Assembly (NCBI GenBank): GCA_024698145.1
Contig: JAILRO010000048.1
Span: 59,555-123,554, forward strand
Length of the DNA stretch: 64,000 bases
Direction of reading: 5' to 3'
Source: Lachnospiraceae bacterium
GTDB lineage: Bacteria > Bacillota > Clostridia > Lachnospirales > Lachnospiraceae
Position numbers and translations under genes: made by a program
Notes under the pieces: generated by a model
The model's database searches: none
Told to the model about the DNA's origin: nothing
The model's input: the letters and a program-made list of their open reading frames with translations, nothing else
Shown here: positions 45,015-54,565 of the stretch, piece after piece
How the letters are laid out: every line of letters starts with the position of its first letter
How positions within the stretch are numbered: the stretch's first letter is position 1

Positions 45015-45839
45015 ATGAGCTTTTTAGGATGGCTTGTAATTTGCACAATTTTTGGAATGTGTGGCATGTTTTGTATACCGTTATCTATCTATGTGGATAG
45101 GATGTCGGAGGAAGGACGTTGCGACGGTTGCGCACATTTTGATAATTGTGTTGCTTTAAAACCGATGTTTGGAGACAGCAATGTTGTCAGCCAATTTATG
45201 TTGTTTGCTTTTTTTGGGGTTAAGGCAGATTGCATGTATTGCAAGCATATACCGATTTACAAGTATTTTATTTATCTTTTTTTTAATGCAATGCTGGTTG
45301 GTATTCTCTATTGGTCAGGGGAAGATAATCCTATCAGTGTTGTTTTCGGTATTTCAACGTCAATGCTTTTGGCACTGAGTGTCGTTGACTGGAATACCCA
45401 ATTCATACCGGTTGAATATACCGGGGTGATATTGATATGTGGACTAATTCGATTATTTGCAGATGTATCTAATTGGTGGGAATATGTAATTGGTCTTTTT
45501 GCGGTCAGCGGTTTTTTGTACATTGTTAATATTATCGGAACTGTTATAATGAAGAAACGATATGGCGAAGATGAAATTGACGGTGTTATAGGGGACGGTG
45601 ACATCAAATTAATGGCAGCAACTGGCTTACTTTTAGGCTGGAAACTTAATTTCTTAGCGTTGGGAATAGGCTGTATTGCAGGTTCGGTAATACATGTTAT
45701 TCTCATGAAGGTTAAGGGGAGCGAGAAGAAACTTGCTCTTGGCCCGTATTTATCTTTGGGCGTCTATATTACAATGATATGCGGGGAACAGCTTGTAGGC
45801 TGGTACCTGAACATGGTGGGGATTACCCCACTTCAATAA
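45015..45839 (+). CDS. pilD: Prepilin peptidase PilD
   Basis: PilD cuts the leader from prepilins and methylates the new N-terminus. The 274-residue membrane protein has the two aspartate motifs of the family: the first in SVVDWNTQFIP, the second in GDGDIKLMAATGLLLG. The N-terminal cytoplasmic part carries two cysteine pairs (CDGC and CMYC), as in zinc-binding members, although the sequence around them is unusual. ATG 45015 follows GAGGTA; an ATG at 44991 overlaps the hairpin. It serves the pilin and pseudopilins of this locus. Confidence 0.9.
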   Translation: MSFLGWLVICTIFGMCGMFCIPLSIYVDRMSEEGRCDGCAHFDNCVALKPMFGDSNVVSQFMLFAFFGVKADCMYCKHIPIYKYFIYLFFNAMLVGILYWSGEDNPISVVFGISTSMLLALSVVDWNTQFIPVEYTGVILICGLIRLFADVSNWWEYVIGLFAVSGFLYIVNIIGTVIMKKRYGEDEIDGVIGDGDIKLMAATGLLLGWKLNFLALGIGCIAGSVIHVILMKVKGSEKKLALGPYLSLGVYITMICGEQLVGWYLNMVGITPLQ

Positions 45840-45866
45840 CTTCTGATTAGCGAGGGAGGCTACGAC

Positions 45867-47495
45867 ATGGCAAAAAGTAATAAAGTCTTAACAATAGACA
45901 TTACGAACGAGAGTATTACAATCATTGAAGTTACGCCTTCAATGAAAAAACAAACAAACGTACATAATGCGTTAATTTTTGAAACACCTGAGGATTCCTA
46001 TGAGGATGGTACAATCAGGAACGTGGAGAAGATTGCGGGGGCAATCAGAGAACAGTTAGAAAAGAATGGAATAAGTAATAAGAATGCTATATTTGTATTA
46101 ACATCTACTAAGATTGTTAATCGTGAGGTCCTTATTCCTGAAGTTAAGGAGAACAAGATTAAGGGAATCGTAAGTGCTAATGCTACTGAGTATTTCCCTG
46201 TTAACATAGAAGACTATGTTATCTCTCACTCCGTACTTGAGCATGTAGTTAACGAGGATAAGTCAAAGCAGATTAAGTTGATGGTAGTTGCGGCACCTAT
46301 TTCTATGGTTAAGGGCTACTATGAACTTGGTAGTATGTTGGGACTTAACGTTCAGTCGATTGACTACGTTGGTAACTCTATGCTTCAACTTATCAAGACT
46401 CAGACGAGTGCGACGATGACAACAATGGTCATTCAGTTGGGTAGCGAGTCTACTATTCTTAACATTGTTAAAGGTGATACATTGTTATTACAGAGAACAG
46501 TACCTTACGGTACCAATGCTGTTGTAACGGAAGTTATGGATGAACATGGCGTTGATGCTACAACTGCTATGACAATGTTACAGAATGACAGACTTATTAC
46601 TGTAGATTTTGATGATAATGCAGCTACTGGTGCATTTAGATATCTTATTAATAACATCGGACGTGTTATTGATTATTATGTAACAAAGAATCCGGATAAG
46701 CCGATTGATGATGTATATCTTACCGGTGACGGTGCATTGATTCGTGGTATTGATGGACTTTTCAAGATTCAGCTTAATATTCAGACTAAGGTTATGGATA
46801 GCCTTTACAATGTTAAGTTTGATCCTAAGATTGATATGAAGGTGTATAGCCCTGTATATCTTATATCTGCAATTGGTGCTTCTTTTGCACCTATGGGATT
46901 CAAACTCAGTGATGCAAGATCTTCTAAGTCTAGTACAAGCAGTGCTGATGCGGTTAAGTATTCTGCAGTTGCTTTTGTTGTACTTTGTGCATTAGGTGTA
47001 GGTTCTGTTGTTGCAACAACAATTCTTAAGAACAATGCACAGGCTAAGAAGGATAATCTTAATGCACAGATTCTTGCAATACAGGATGTTGAGCAGGTAA
47101 TTAACGAGTGGAAAGAGAAGAAGGCAAAATATGAGGATGCTAAGCTTATGTACGATCAGACACGTACTCTTAATGAGAATGTTAGCATGTTTATCGATGC
47201 TCTTGAAGAGAATCAGCCTAAAGACATAGTTATTACAGATTTCAAGTCTGATAAGAATGGTGTTACCGTTATCGGTTCCTCTGAATCTTACGATGCAATT
47301 GCGAAACTCATAACTCAGCTTAAGAAAGTGGAATGTATTGACGAAATTTACGTTTCACAGATTGATGAAAATAAAACTGAAGGTAGTTCGGTAGTTTCGT
47401 ACGAGTTCCAGTTACAGTGTGTTTACGTGTCAATGGTTCCTGAAGAGCCTGAAGATGAATTAGAAGGCACATCAGATGAATTACAGGTTCAGTAA
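45867..47495 (+). CDS. PilM-PilN fusion protein
   Basis: The first 340 residues are an actin-like PilM ATPase (TIDITNESITIIEV, the PVNIEDYV segment, TTMVIQLGSESTILNIVKG, and VYLTGDGALIRG). Instead of ending, the protein continues through a low-complexity linker into one membrane helix (about 363-385), a coiled coil (about 388-450) and a ferredoxin-like domain, which is the layout of PilN. In most species PilM binds the cytoplasmic N-terminus of a separate PilN. Here both are one 542-residue chain, fixing the ring inside and outside the membrane. The pilO-like gene follows after 12 bases. Confidence 0.85.
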   Translation: MAKSNKVLTIDITNESITIIEVTPSMKKQTNVHNALIFETPEDSYEDGTIRNVEKIAGAIREQLEKNGISNKNAIFVLTSTKIVNREVLIPEVKENKIKGIVSANATEYFPVNIEDYVISHSVLEHVVNEDKSKQIKLMVVAAPISMVKGYYELGSMLGLNVQSIDYVGNSMLQLIKTQTSATMTTMVIQLGSESTILNIVKGDTLLLQRTVPYGTNAVVTEVMDEHGVDATTAMTMLQNDRLITVDFDDNAATGAFRYLINNIGRVIDYYVTKNPDKPIDDVYLTGDGALIRGIDGLFKIQLNIQTKVMDSLYNVKFDPKIDMKVYSPVYLISAIGASFAPMGFKLSDARSSKSSTSSADAVKYSAVAFVVLCALGVGSVVATTILKNNAQAKKDNLNAQILAIQDVEQVINEWKEKKAKYEDAKLMYDQTRTLNENVSMFIDALEENQPKDIVITDFKSDKNGVTVIGSSESYDAIAKLITQLKKVECIDEIYVSQIDENKTEGSSVVSYEFQLQCVYVSMVPEEPEDELEGTSDELQVQ

Positions 47496-47507
47496 GGAGG
47501 GAATAAT

Positions 47508-48716
47508 ATGAAGTTATCAGATTCTAATAAGAGTATTATACTTGTTGTTTTAGGAATAGTAGTGCTTGTTTTAGCTATTATTTATTTTGCAAAGCCTAAT
47601 TATGAGGCTAAGCAGGCTTTGGACGCAGAGAATCTTGAATTAGAAACAAGATTGGCTGATTTACAGGAAAAAGAATCGCATCGTGCTGAGTACGAGGCGG
47701 GAATTGTTGAATATGATGCAAAGTTCCAAGAAGTATTAAGTGCTTTCCCTGCTGATCTTAATCAGGAAATATCAATTATGTTTTTACAGGGAATCAAGGA
47801 TTCTAACGATTTCAGTATTGAGTCTTTAGGACTTGGACCCAAATCAGAGTTTTATACATTAGGTACTAATGGTGCTGATGCTAATATCGGTGATGGAACA
47901 GAGGCTCCTGCAACTGAGGAAGCAGCGCCTGCTGAAGAATCATCTGAGGCAGTTGCTGAAGTGGAAGAAGGTGCCGCAGAGAGTGATGAACTTGTATGTT
48001 ACAGTGCAGCATTCCCTATCAAGTACTATGGTGGTTACAAATCACTTAAGGATGTAATATCATATATCGACAGCTATTCAGACAGAATGACAGTTGATTC
48101 TTTAACAATAAGTTTTGACAATAGCAAAGATATCTACTCGGGTGATATTGATCTTACATGTTATTCGATCGAGGGTGAATCAAGACCTGAGAGAAGCATC
48201 GATCTTAACAATGTTGAAACAGGTGTTAGCAACATATTTGAGGGTGGCAACGGTGCAGGTCAGGCAGTTGATGCAACTCTTAATAAGTATGATGAGAACG
48301 ACGGAGCTGCAATTGAAACATCTTATGACTTCTATACAATGCTTAATGCAGCGTCAAGTGATGTGTCAGCTAAGGTTGTAGGTCAGAATGGTGCAGATAA
48401 GCAGAAGACAGTAATTTCTAATAGTGATAATGCAATATCTGTTATCAACTATGAGTTCTATGAGAAGGATGGCAAGAATTATTGCAAGTACACATTAGAT
48501 AATACTCAGTCTTACGAGGCAGAGATTACATCCGCTGATGATGTTAAGGTACTTATCCAGTCATCAGAGCGTAAGAATGACGAAGATTTGGTTAAGGCTA
48601 AGATTACTATTAGTAACTCAACATCTTTGCCAGTATATGTTAAGGTAACCGGTGATGATTCGGTATCACCTAGAGTAAGTATTACAAAGACAGGAACTGT
48701 TAAGATATACCAGTAG
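47508..48716 (+). CDS. PilO-like pilus alignment protein
   Basis: This 402-residue protein has a single membrane helix (about 9-27), a coiled coil (about 32-60) and then a ferredoxin-like part, interrupted by a Glu/Ala-rich linker (about 128-160). Position after the PilM-PilN fusion and topology support PilO, which pairs with PilN. It is about twice the usual PilO length because of the linker and an extra C-terminal region of about 170 residues that I do not recognise. Confidence 0.75.
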   Translation: MKLSDSNKSIILVVLGIVVLVLAIIYFAKPNYEAKQALDAENLELETRLADLQEKESHRAEYEAGIVEYDAKFQEVLSAFPADLNQEISIMFLQGIKDSNDFSIESLGLGPKSEFYTLGTNGADANIGDGTEAPATEEAAPAEESSEAVAEVEEGAAESDELVCYSAAFPIKYYGGYKSLKDVISYIDSYSDRMTVDSLTISFDNSKDIYSGDIDLTCYSIEGESRPERSIDLNNVETGVSNIFEGGNGAGQAVDATLNKYDENDGAAIETSYDFYTMLNAASSDVSAKVVGQNGADKQKTVISNSDNAISVINYEFYEKDGKNYCKYTLDNTQSYEAEITSADDVKVLIQSSERKNDEDLVKAKITISNSTSLPVYVKVTGDDSVSPRVSITKTGTVKIYQ

Positions 48717-48733
48717 AATGGGAGTGATGTCCG

Positions 48734-50086
48734 ATGACAAGAAAACATAATATAGGTGTCACTATTGTCGAAGTTGTAATCGCAATGGCGGTTTTTCTGG
48801 TATTGGTTGTTCCGTTGGTATCATCAGTTGTTTTGAGCATCAAGAATACCGACAAAGCAAAAGAGACACAGGCACGTAATGAATATGCACAGGTTCTTAT
48901 GGAGAATCTTAAGTCAGCGCCTATTGCGGATCTTACAGATCACAGACACCCTGATAAACTTGTGGGTGTATTAGCAGAGATGGGTGCTGATGGAGGACAG
49001 GGGGCGTTGACCTATAATTTGGATTACGCAACAGGTGCTTATACAGTAACTGGATCTGGAGGTAATCAGGTTATGAGTTATACACCGGATTCCGGTGGAG
49101 ATGGTTTCCAGATAACAGGTTCAACATTCCTTGGTGCTCAGAAGAAGAAGTATTCGTATATTATTGACTTCTCTGATGTCAAGAAGGAATCTACACATGG
49201 AGTTGTAGAGCAGCTTGACCCTGATCAGACAGCAATTATTCCGGCAACAATGTCAAATTATGACAATGTTGCCGAGGAAGCATTGCTTACTGCAAAGCTT
49301 GGAGATGTTCAGGACAATAAGACCACAGAAGAGATGTTTAACGAGGCTTCTGATATTACAGAACTTCGTAAAACCGGAGCAGAAAGAGTAATTAAAGTGT
49401 CAATGTCAGGAAGAAAGAGCACCGGCTATGAAGTTGTCGCGACATTATCTTATACTGACGGCGGTATTTCGTCTCGTGGTGTTTCTGCAAAGAATCAGGA
49501 ATATGAGATATACAAGAAGAAATTTGGCAAGATACCTAATGTATATATAATGTACAATCCGGGTGTTTATAATGACAAGCATACAGAAGACAGATTTTCG
49601 TTTGATTTGAGCGGAATGTCAGAGTTTTCTGCATCAGATTATACCAATCCTAACGGATTAAATGCTAACAAGCAGAAAGTCAATATGTTTGTTATTGAGA
49701 CAGCTAATGATTACACACAGTATGTTAAGGATCAGATGAGTACGTTATCTGCAGAGCTGCAGGCTAACTACAATAATTATGTATCGACCGGTTCGTCTTT
49801 ACGAAGAACAGCCAGCCAAGCTGCAGCGAGTGGAGTAAAGTTCTTATCAAATAACGGCGATATGGGCCAGGCACATCTTCGTGTGTATCATAATGTTGAT
49901 CCTAACATTAGAGTTAAGAATATTAATGGATTTAATGTAGTTGATTTGCTCGAGGAAGCACAACAGGAAGTATGGACTACATACAAGATCAAGATATGGA
50001 TGAAAGAAGGCGAAGTTGCTGACGTTGATACAGCTGACAAGTATATTACCCTTCAGGGAACAAGAGGAGGCGGAGAATTTGACTAA
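48734..50086 (+). CDS. Minor pilin-like protein, PilV-type
   Basis: This 450-residue protein has a prepilin leader, cleavage after Gly8, and the mature start VTIVEVVIAMAVFLVL with Glu5. A large outside domain follows, much bigger than a major pilin. Position among prepilins and the N-terminus suggest a minor pilin that primes assembly or sits at the tip. The outer domain has no motif I recognise. It starts behind GGGAGTGATG and its stop overlaps the start of the next gene. Confidence 0.8.
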   Translation: MTRKHNIGVTIVEVVIAMAVFLVLVVPLVSSVVLSIKNTDKAKETQARNEYAQVLMENLKSAPIADLTDHRHPDKLVGVLAEMGADGGQGALTYNLDYATGAYTVTGSGGNQVMSYTPDSGGDGFQITGSTFLGAQKKKYSYIIDFSDVKKESTHGVVEQLDPDQTAIIPATMSNYDNVAEEALLTAKLGDVQDNKTTEEMFNEASDITELRKTGAERVIKVSMSGRKSTGYEVVATLSYTDGGISSRGVSAKNQEYEIYKKKFGKIPNVYIMYNPGVYNDKHTEDRFSFDLSGMSEFSASDYTNPNGLNANKQKVNMFVIETANDYTQYVKDQMSTLSAELQANYNNYVSTGSSLRRTASQAAASGVKFLSNNGDMGQAHLRVYHNVDPNIRVKNINGFNVVDLLEEAQQEVWTTYKIKIWMKEGEVADVDTADKYITLQGTRGGGEFD

Positions 50087-52964
50087 ACGCATTAAGAAAA
50101 TGATGAAATCAAATCAAGGTAACAGCTTTATAGTTGTGGTTGCTACGCTTTCATTTCTTGCTGTACTTACTAGTGCGCTTCTTGTAGCTGTTGGTCTGTG
50201 CTATAAGCTTAAGGCCTATGATATCAATTCAAGAGATAACTTCTATTATCTTGAGAAAGCGATGGATGACATATATCAGGGAATCGGTAGTAAGACAATG
50301 GAGCATCTTGGTGAGGCTTATAAGGATGTTACCGAGGTAATGGTATATTACGATATTGATAAGAAGACTTATACAACAATGAGTAACGATGATGCTAATA
50401 AGCTTCTTAAAGAATCGTTCATGGATAAGGTTACAAGTGATGTTGATATTAATAGTACTTCAGGTGTGGATGCTTATTTACAGACTTTGATATCAGACCT
50501 TATTACTAATGAAGGTGTTACAATTCAGCCTGTATCGAATGTAACACATGATGACAAATCACTTACAATTCATAATCTTGTACTTAAGAGAGTATCTAAG
50601 TATAGTACAATCAATACATACAAGGATCCTAGCAAGATTGGTGCAGCTGCGGATTATGTACAGTCGATTTCAACAGATATCGTTGTTTCGTGTCCTGCAT
50701 TTAAAGTTGACTTCAATTCTTTGGGTAACGATGATGTGTATGATTACGTATTTATAAGTGATATGGGTGTAGAAATCGAAGGTATTGGAACTAAGTCTAA
50801 TATCAACGGTAATATTTATGCCGCTTCAGATTTCTATAACAAAGACTATAACAATGATACCAATACACGAGTTGCTGCGGATACAGTTAATATTATTAAC
50901 AAGACGGATGGTGTATCTGAGAAGAGTATGTATTCAGGTTTGTATGTAAGTAAGGCAAAAGTTGCAATTATGGCAGACAAGGTAATTGTACCGGGTAGTA
51001 TTTCTGCTATGAACTGTGCTGAACTTACAATATTTGGTAGTGGTAAGAAGAGTGTTGATGTTGCCGATACTGACCCTACAGAAGAAGATAAAATAACTGA
51101 TAAGTACACACAATTATGGGCAGACAACGTGATTGTTGGTGGATATTCGAGAAAGACATCAGCAGTAGCTGATTCACCACTTAATGGTTCAAAAGTTGAA
51201 CTTCGTGCAAATGCATTTATCTATGATGACACTGAAGTTAATGCAGACAGTTCTTCTCTTAAGTTGAATGGTAACTATTATGGATATAATAATGGTACTA
51301 CAGATAAGAGAACATATAGTGATGCATATATCAAAGCAGTTACAGATGGTGATGTTGCAAGTCTTGCTGATGGTAACTATACGGATTCTTCAGGAAAGTA
51401 TTATAACCTTCCGGGACAGTCTCATTATAACAGTAGTTCAATTGTTGTTAATGGTAAGAATACTACACTGGATTTGCAGAAAGCACAGACAATGTACCTT
51501 GCCGGTCAGGCATATGTAGAAATGTCTAAGCAGGCTAAGTCAGAGGCATTTAAGGTTCGTATGGATGATGATTCCGTAACGTTTACAGATGCTACAGCTG
51601 CTGAGACACCATATGAATACAAGGATAAATCTACAGATGATTATTCTGTATATTCAGATGGTGGTTCATATGAAGAAAACCGTGTTCAGGATTATAAGAC
51701 AGGTGAAAGTTTGTCTGTAAAGAGTAATCAGTTGGCTTATATTCCACCTTATGTTGTTCATGACAAGCCGGGTGATCCTTTGTATGTTCAGTGGCCGGCA
51801 ATTCTTTCATCCGCAGGTGATGCTAATTATCAGCAGTATGTAGATGATCTTCCTGATGAGAAGAAGAATGTGCTTGCATATTTGAGATCTATACCGGAAA
51901 GATTTGTTGATAATTATATACCTGTTGTTAAGACAGTTGTTAATGGTAAGACATATTATTTCTATGATTTCAGTGGAACTAATATGAAGACAGAGGATGA
52001 TCCTAATACGGGTATGCCTTATGAGAAGGTTAAGCCTGACGAGTTCATACGTAAGTATGCTGAGGCATTTGAGCTTACAGATGCTCAGAAAGCAGCAGGA
52101 GAACGTTCTTTGGGTGATATTGCCGATTTGTATGACATTACAGATTATGAGCCGTTTAAGGTTAATTGCGTACTTGTAGATGATAACAAGACTAAGATAT
52201 ATTCTAATTCAGCTATATCTGTTAAGGAGTCAGATACGGACGCAGCACTTAAAGTTATAGGAGATCAGAAGAGTATTATGCCTTTATTCAAGGCAGATAA
52301 CAATTTTGAACTTAATCAAAGTGTAACAGTAACAACCGATCCTACAGTTGCATCTGTTAATGTAACAAAGGGATTTAATACAAAATATAAGAGTCTTAAG
52401 TTGTTCCTTACTGAGTCACCGAATCCGAAAGCATTAAGTGATAACGATGTAACAACATATTCGGATACGGGAATTACTCCGATTAACACATATTTTAACT
52501 TTGAGAATAGTAAGCTTGAAGGTGATACAGCTTCTCCAAGTTATACAGAGATGTCAACAGGATATGTTGTATATCAAAGTAAAGGTGATGTCGAAGTTAA
52601 GGGAACTAAGGTAAAAGGTGTTGTATTTTGTAAGGGTGATGTAACCTTTGACAGTTCTGTGACAGAATTCCAGGGACTTATAGTATGTGGTGGTAAGATA
52701 AAGGTTGATCATTCAATTAACTTTATTGCAAACCGCGAGATTGTTAAATCAATTATAGCCGAGTGTAAAGATGGCGCGCTTCATAGTAAATTGACACCGT
52801 CTTTGGGATCATTACAGCAGATATATGAGATTTTTAAGGCTTATGATAAGATAGAAGATTCGGAAAAGAAGGTTGCAAGTGATGCAGAGTCGGTAAAGCC
52901 CGTTGGTTCGGTTATGTATGAGGATATCCTTTCTTATAGCAACTGGGCTAAGAATGTAGATTAG
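50079..52964 (+). CDS. Very large PilX-like pilus-associated protein
   Basis: This 961-residue protein starts with a basic stretch and one hydrophobic helix (NSFIVVVATLSFLAVLTSALL), as in PilX-type proteins. There is no Glu5 and no Gly cleavage site, so it may stay membrane-anchored or be cut elsewhere. The rest is outside, Asp/Asn/Thr-rich and beta-repetitive: YAASDFYN, LWADNVIVGGYS, VELRANAFIYDD, and near the C-terminus GDVEVKGTKVKGVVFCKGDVTF, suggesting a beta-helix. Start is TTG 50079 behind AGGAGG, overlapping the previous stop; ATGs at 50100 and 50103 are alternatives. It lies among minor pilin genes. Confidence 0.65.
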   Translation: MTKRIKKMMKSNQGNSFIVVVATLSFLAVLTSALLVAVGLCYKLKAYDINSRDNFYYLEKAMDDIYQGIGSKTMEHLGEAYKDVTEVMVYYDIDKKTYTTMSNDDANKLLKESFMDKVTSDVDINSTSGVDAYLQTLISDLITNEGVTIQPVSNVTHDDKSLTIHNLVLKRVSKYSTINTYKDPSKIGAAADYVQSISTDIVVSCPAFKVDFNSLGNDDVYDYVFISDMGVEIEGIGTKSNINGNIYAASDFYNKDYNNDTNTRVAADTVNIINKTDGVSEKSMYSGLYVSKAKVAIMADKVIVPGSISAMNCAELTIFGSGKKSVDVADTDPTEEDKITDKYTQLWADNVIVGGYSRKTSAVADSPLNGSKVELRANAFIYDDTEVNADSSSLKLNGNYYGYNNGTTDKRTYSDAYIKAVTDGDVASLADGNYTDSSGKYYNLPGQSHYNSSSIVVNGKNTTLDLQKAQTMYLAGQAYVEMSKQAKSEAFKVRMDDDSVTFTDATAAETPYEYKDKSTDDYSVYSDGGSYEENRVQDYKTGESLSVKSNQLAYIPPYVVHDKPGDPLYVQWPAILSSAGDANYQQYVDDLPDEKKNVLAYLRSIPERFVDNYIPVVKTVVNGKTYYFYDFSGTNMKTEDDPNTGMPYEKVKPDEFIRKYAEAFELTDAQKAAGERSLGDIADLYDITDYEPFKVNCVLVDDNKTKIYSNSAISVKESDTDAALKVIGDQKSIMPLFKADNNFELNQSVTVTTDPTVASVNVTKGFNTKYKSLKLFLTESPNPKALSDNDVTTYSDTGITPINTYFNFENSKLEGDTASPSYTEMSTGYVVYQSKGDVEVKGTKVKGVVFCKGDVTFDSSVTEFQGLIVCGGKIKVDHSINFIANREIVKSIIAECKDGALHSKLTPSLGSLQQIYEIFKAYDKIEDSEKKVASDAESVKPVGSVMYEDILSYSNWAKNVD

Positions 52965-52975
52965 GCGGTGGTTGT

Positions 52976-53548
52976 ATGAAGAAGAACAGAGGATATTCTT
53001 TAGTAGAAATGCTTATAGTAATTGCAATTATGGCGGTATTGGCAGGTCTTACTGCAATATCAGTCAGCATTATGCGAGATGCAAGACGTCAGTCTGCTGC
53101 GAATAATTTCAATAATCTTATAAGCAGTTGTCTAATCAAAACTAAGGCGTTGGCAAACCCGACACCGGGTGGCTCCAGCGTTAAGGGCGACATTGCCATG
53201 GTTATTACTCAAAGAAGTGATGGTAAGTACACAGTAAGAATCGGATACTTGTCAGGTGGTAATGTATACAAGATTACGGATAATGGAACTGCACAAGTAT
53301 TAGATTCTGAGGTTGGCGCAGATTGCGATACTGTATTTCCGAAAGAGGTTGAAGGTTTGAGATTTATTGCACCGGGTACAACTACTGCCGTAGATGTAAC
53401 TGATGCGGTAATCAAGTTTAATAAGTCAGATGGAAGCGTAACGTCAGGTGCAGGTAGTTATCAACTTCTCACATCCAAATATGGTGATTTGGAGCCTTAT
53501 GCAACCATCACATTAGATGAGACTACAGGTAATCATTATGTTAAATAG
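52976..53548 (+). CDS. Minor pilin-like protein (GspH/FimT type)
   Basis: This 190-residue prepilin has the leader MKKNRG, cleavage before Tyr7 and the mature start YSLVEMLIVIAIMAVL with Glu5. A small, beta-rich outer domain follows. Size and the SIMRDARRQSAANNFNN helix resemble pseudopilins of the GspH/FimT group, which prime pilus assembly. It starts 11 bases after the PilX-like gene. Confidence 0.82.
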   Translation: MKKNRGYSLVEMLIVIAIMAVLAGLTAISVSIMRDARRQSAANNFNNLISSCLIKTKALANPTPGGSSVKGDIAMVITQRSDGKYTVRIGYLSGGNVYKITDNGTAQVLDSEVGADCDTVFPKEVEGLRFIAPGTTTAVDVTDAVIKFNKSDGSVTSGAGSYQLLTSKYGDLEPYATITLDETTGNHYVK

Positions 53549-53561
53549 GGGGTGATTTGAT

Positions 53562-54530
53562 TTGAAGCGAGACACAAATAAGGGATTCTCCCTAATTGAG
53601 TTGTTAATTGCCATAACAATAATGTCTATAGTTATGCTTATGGTAATTCAGTTCATGGGAACTACATCAGGAGCTCTCAACAAGACAAGAAAGAAGTTGG
53701 ATCTTCAGACTAAGGCGATGGAGTTTCGTGAACAGTTTTCAGACATAATGATGCAAGCTACATATGTAAGAGTTGAGTCGGCAGATAAATGTACATACAC
53801 TGTAGATACAGCTCTTAATGACAAGAACAGAAAGAAGAGGGATGTTTACAAGCATTCAGGAACGATTCAAAAGTATTTGGTATCGGATGGGTATCCAAAT
53901 CTCTTGAAAGCGTCACCACGTAATTTGGATATATACTACGATCAGAGTGATTATACCCTTTTTGGTGTGGATAATGATGCTGCAGGAAAACCTCAGTATC
54001 CTACAACCATCAATACAGAGATACAATCTTTCCGTGTTCTTGAGAACAAGATAACATGTTCAAATTGTGGTCAGGTTAACGATTGGGATAATAACAAATG
54101 TAGTAATTGTGATATGACTCTCGGTCATGATATCGGTAAGACTGATTATGTTATACCTAAATACATATATGTAAGATATCAGCCTGATGTTATTAATAAT
54201 GTTGAAAAATATGCCATATTCCTTTTCCAAGACAATAAGGTGTATATGGCAAAAGGCGAAATCGCCAATTTTGATACTTATACAAGCGATGGTATGTCGG
54301 CAGCGGTAAGTGCAGTCAATTCGAAAGCTTCCGCTGATGAAGCAGTTCTTGCAGATAATGTTAAGGATTTCTATTTCTCGGCTGATACGGGAACTAATTC
54401 GGTAAATGTCAATCTCCAGTTGGAGAATACCAAATATACAGTACAGACATATGATTACAGTGATACAATCAAGCTTCGTAACACATATGCACTTACTGTA
54501 GCACCTAACAAGATGTATAAGAAAAAATAG
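53562..54530 (+). CDS. Minor pilin-like protein (PilW type) with a zinc ribbon
   Basis: This 322-residue prepilin has the leader MKRDTNKG and mature start FSLIELLIAITIMSIV with Glu5. The outer domain is typical of PilW/GspJ in size. It carries an inserted CxxC-x10-CxxC element (Cys166, 169, 180, 183: ITCSNCG and CSNCD) of zinc-ribbon type, which is unusual for a secreted pilin domain. It starts at TTG 53562 behind GGGGGTG, since no ATG precedes the leader. Confidence 0.8.
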   Translation: MKRDTNKGFSLIELLIAITIMSIVMLMVIQFMGTTSGALNKTRKKLDLQTKAMEFREQFSDIMMQATYVRVESADKCTYTVDTALNDKNRKKRDVYKHSGTIQKYLVSDGYPNLLKASPRNLDIYYDQSDYTLFGVDNDAAGKPQYPTTINTEIQSFRVLENKITCSNCGQVNDWDNNKCSNCDMTLGHDIGKTDYVIPKYIYVRYQPDVINNVEKYAIFLFQDNKVYMAKGEIANFDTYTSDGMSAAVSAVNSKASADEAVLADNVKDFYFSADTGTNSVNVNLQLENTKYTVQTYDYSDTIKLRNTYALTVAPNKMYKKK

Positions 54531-54565
54531 CCCGTAGATATTGTTGAAGGAAAGGAGAAACTGAG

